Shown: positions 62,535-64,000 of the stretch, piece by piece | How positions within the stretch are numbered: position 1 is the stretch's first letter | Layout: each line of letters starts with the position of its first letter | Assembly (NCBI GenBank): GCA_963833375.1 | Contig: CAWHXR010000001.1 | Location: 868,001-932,000 of the forward strand | DNA: 64,000 bases | Source: DASUPK01 sp963833375 | Lineage (GTDB): Bacteria; Actinomycetota; Thermoleophilia; Solirubrobacterales; 70-9 | Direction: 5' to 3' | Translations under genes and position numbers: made by a program | The notes under the pieces: generated by a model | What the model saw: the letters and a program-made list of their open reading frames with translations, nothing else | Told to the model about the DNA's origin: nothing | The model's database searches: none

Positions 62535-63173
62535 GTGAACGTCGTCATTGTCGGAGGCCACGGCAAGATCGCCATACGTCTCGCGAAGATCCTCGTCGAG
62601 CGCGGCGACAGCCCGCGCGGGATCATCCGCAAGGCCGAGCAGGCGGAGGACCTGGAGAAGATCGGCGCCGAGCCGGTCGTGCTCGACATCGAGAACGTCG
62701 AAATCGACGACGCGGTCGCGGGCGCCGACGCGGTCGTCTTCGCGGCCGGCGCGGGGCCGGGCAGCGGCCCGGCGCGCAAGCGCACCGTGGACTACGCCGG
62801 CGCGGTCAAGCTCGCGGACGCCGCCGCCTCCCATCAGATCCGCCGCTACGCGATCATCAGCGCGATCGGTGCCAACCATCCCGAGCGCTGGTCGGGCGAC
62901 ATGGGCCCCTACTACGAGGCCAAGGCGAAGGCCGACAGGTACGTGATGGACAGCGGCCTCGACTACACGATCGTGCGGCCCGGTCGCTTGACCGACGACG
63001 AGGGCACCGGCAGGGTCGATGCGGCCGAGACGATCGAGGGCGGCGGCTCCATCGCGCGCAACGACGTCGCGCTCGTGCTCGCGGAGGTGCTCACCGCGGA
63101 CAACGCGATCGGCAAGTCATTCGACCTCGTCAGCGGCGAAACGCCAGTCGCGGAGGCGATCGCCGCGCTGTAG
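62535..63173 (+). CDS. NAD(P)-binding (atypical SDR) protein
   Basis: The 212-residue Rossmann protein begins with NVVIVGGHGKIAIRLAKILV (the GGxGxxG-like dinucleotide motif). RGIIRKAEQAEDLEKIGAEP, DAVVFAAGAGPGSGPARKRT, KLADAAASHQIRRYAIISAI, then YYEAKAKADRYVMDSGLDYT and IVRPGRLTDDEGTGRV follow. This is the NmrA/atypical-SDR pattern (sometimes annotated NAD-dependent epimerase/dehydratase). The classical Tyr-x3-Lys is present as YYEAKAK, so reductase activity is possible, but the substrate is unknown. The GTG at 62535 gives the usual MNVVIVGG start. Confidence 0.87.
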   Translation: MNVVIVGGHGKIAIRLAKILVERGDSPRGIIRKAEQAEDLEKIGAEPVVLDIENVEIDDAVAGADAVVFAAGAGPGSGPARKRTVDYAGAVKLADAAASHQIRRYAIISAIGANHPERWSGDMGPYYEAKAKADRYVMDSGLDYTIVRPGRLTDDEGTGRVDAAETIEGGGSIARNDVALVLAEVLTADNAIGKSFDLVSGETPVAEAIAAL

Positions 63174-63188
63174 GACAATGGGTGGTTC

Positions 63189-64000
63189 ATGTCCCACCCG
63201 CTCACATGGCTGTACCGGAAGCTGGGGCGCCGTTACCCGGCCGTCTTCATCACGGTCGAGCTGCAGACCGCGTTCATCGTCGCGACGGGGGCCGTCGCGC
63301 TGTTCAGCTTCTACTACTCGGTCTCCCAGGGGGACTTCCTCAAGATCCTCGCGATCACACTGGCCCTGACAGCGGTGGCGATCGGCGTCGTGCTCGTCCG
63401 GGTGCTGAAGAGGCTGCGGCCGCTGAACGCCTGGATCGGCGGCGCGCGCTCCTCCGAGCAGACCGCCGAGGCATGGCAGCTCGCCGTCAACATGCCGATG
63501 GAGCTGATCCGGCGGGACTTCCTGCTGCCCATCCTGGTCACCCTTGCGACGGTCGTCGCCTCGGTGATCATCCTTCAGCTCAGCTGGCTCGCCTTCTTCC
63601 CGATCACGATCGCGGCGCTGCTCTCGGTCGCCTACGCGGCGACCCTGCACTACCTCGCCCTCGAGCTGGCGATGCGGCCGATCCTCTTCGACATCAACGC
63701 CGCGCTCGACATGCCGGTGCGGATCGACCGGCCGGTCGTCCCGCTGCGAGTGAAGCTGCTCGGCTCGCTGCCGTTGATCAACGTGATCACCGGCATCGTG
63801 GTCGCGGCGCTGACGGCGGATGGCGGCGGCACCGACGCGCTCGGGATCAACGTGCTGATCGCCCTGTTCGTCTCCTTCACCGTGAGCTTCGAGCTGACCG
63901 TGCTGCTCTCGCGCTCGATCCTGCGCCCGATCGAAGACCTCGAGGCGGCGACGGAGCGGATCCGCCAGGGCCGCTTCGACGAGCACGTCCCGGTGACGAC
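63189..64000 (+). CDS. Membrane protein with HAMP domain, N-terminal part
   Basis: The ATG at 63189 opens a frame that runs off the window end (270 residues seen). About six membrane helices are visible (e.g. FIVATGAVALFSFYYSV, ILAITLALTAVAIGVVLV, LLPILVTLATVVASVIILQL, VITGIVVAALTADG, INVLIALFVSFTVSFELTVL). A HAMP linker follows: SRSILRPIEDLEAATERIRQ and GRFDEHVPV. HAMP domains pass signals from membrane sensors to histidine kinases, adenylate/guanylate cyclases or GGDEF domains; proteins of this build in Thermoleophilia often end in an adenylate cyclase domain, which cannot be checked here. It starts 15 bases after the NAD(P)-binding gene. Confidence 0.8.
   Translation, partial: MSHPLTWLYRKLGRRYPAVFITVELQTAFIVATGAVALFSFYYSVSQGDFLKILAITLALTAVAIGVVLVRVLKRLRPLNAWIGGARSSEQTAEAWQLAVNMPMELIRRDFLLPILVTLATVVASVIILQLSWLAFFPITIAALLSVAYAATLHYLALELAMRPILFDINAALDMPVRIDRPVVPLRVKLLGSLPLINVITGIVVAALTADGGGTDALGINVLIALFVSFTVSFELTVLLSRSILRPIEDLEAATERIRQGRFDEHVPVT

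Noticed and set aside
1..64000. CRISPR arrays, prophage, insertion sequences, att sites
   Set aside because: No regularly spaced repeats, transposase or integrase motifs, or phage structural genes were seen. Short direct repeats found are listed separately.

Overview
The window is high-GC, gene-dense bacterial chromosome from an actinobacterium, most likely of the Thermoleophilia/Solirubrobacterales type. The evidence for this is the near-exclusive G/C third codon positions, frequent GTG and TTG starts, many apparently leaderless starts, an ECF sigma factor fused to a zinc finger and a long Ala/Gly-rich tail, and a secreted protein that begins with the 'NNVLGLVAIFIALSGSAVAA'-type leader common in that group. 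The taxonomic call is inference. No rRNA, CRISPR array, prophage or insertion sequence was seen. One tRNA, tRNA-Leu(UAA), is present.

Layout. 1-6.0 kb: end of an MMPL transporter, a double-hotdog thioesterase, a SHOCT protein, an R2lox-like diiron/MnFe protein fused to an SCP2 domain and divergent from its TetR regulator (perfect 28-bp operator), glycyl-tRNA synthetase and an FmdB zinc ribbon. 6-19.6 kb: LCP cell-wall ligase, ROK glucokinase, then the housekeeping series rsmI, PQQ beta-propeller protein, RemA-like protein, metG, secreted protein, trypsin-like protease, tatD, rsmA/ksgA, ispE, DedA-PAP2 fusion, small membrane protein and PucR regulator. 19.6-31.3 kb: GH15 glucoamylase/trehalase, a decayed SRPBCC gene, glmU-prs, then about 4.7 kb of accessory genes (USP, membrane protein, lipoprotein, GDPD, AarF/UbiB kinase) that separate prs from rplY-pth. 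31.3-41 kb: FAD oxidase, mfd, SurA-like foldase, mazG, collagen-motif protein, eno, ABM protein and ftsB/divIC.

41.2-50.4 kb: the most unusual region. Four consecutive paralogous 730-749-residue multi-spanning membrane proteins, each start overlapping the previous stop by 4 nt, are followed after 2 nt by a 112-residue soluble protein. They look like GT-C-type glycosyltransferases with a shared C-terminal extracytoplasmic domain. The second copy has lost the candidate catalytic Asp-x-x-Trp-Tyr-His motif. This apparent five-gene operon is the best candidate here for an undescribed system, probably in envelope polysaccharide or lipoglycan assembly.

50.4-64 kb: a frameshifted HTH gene, small ORFs, thermonuclease, class I FBP aldolase, nitronate monooxygenase-like protein, YbdK-type glutamate-cysteine ligase, HxlR regulator, a catalytically dead zinc-ribbon rhomboid, O-methyltransferase, GNAT, dienelactone hydrolase, a second R2lox-like protein, the ECF sigma fusion, tRNA-Leu(UAA), a thiamine-binding protein, an NAD(P)-binding protein and the start of a membrane HAMP protein. 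Several true starts or genes are hidden by rare start codons (pth CTG, mazG possibly ATA) or frameshifts.
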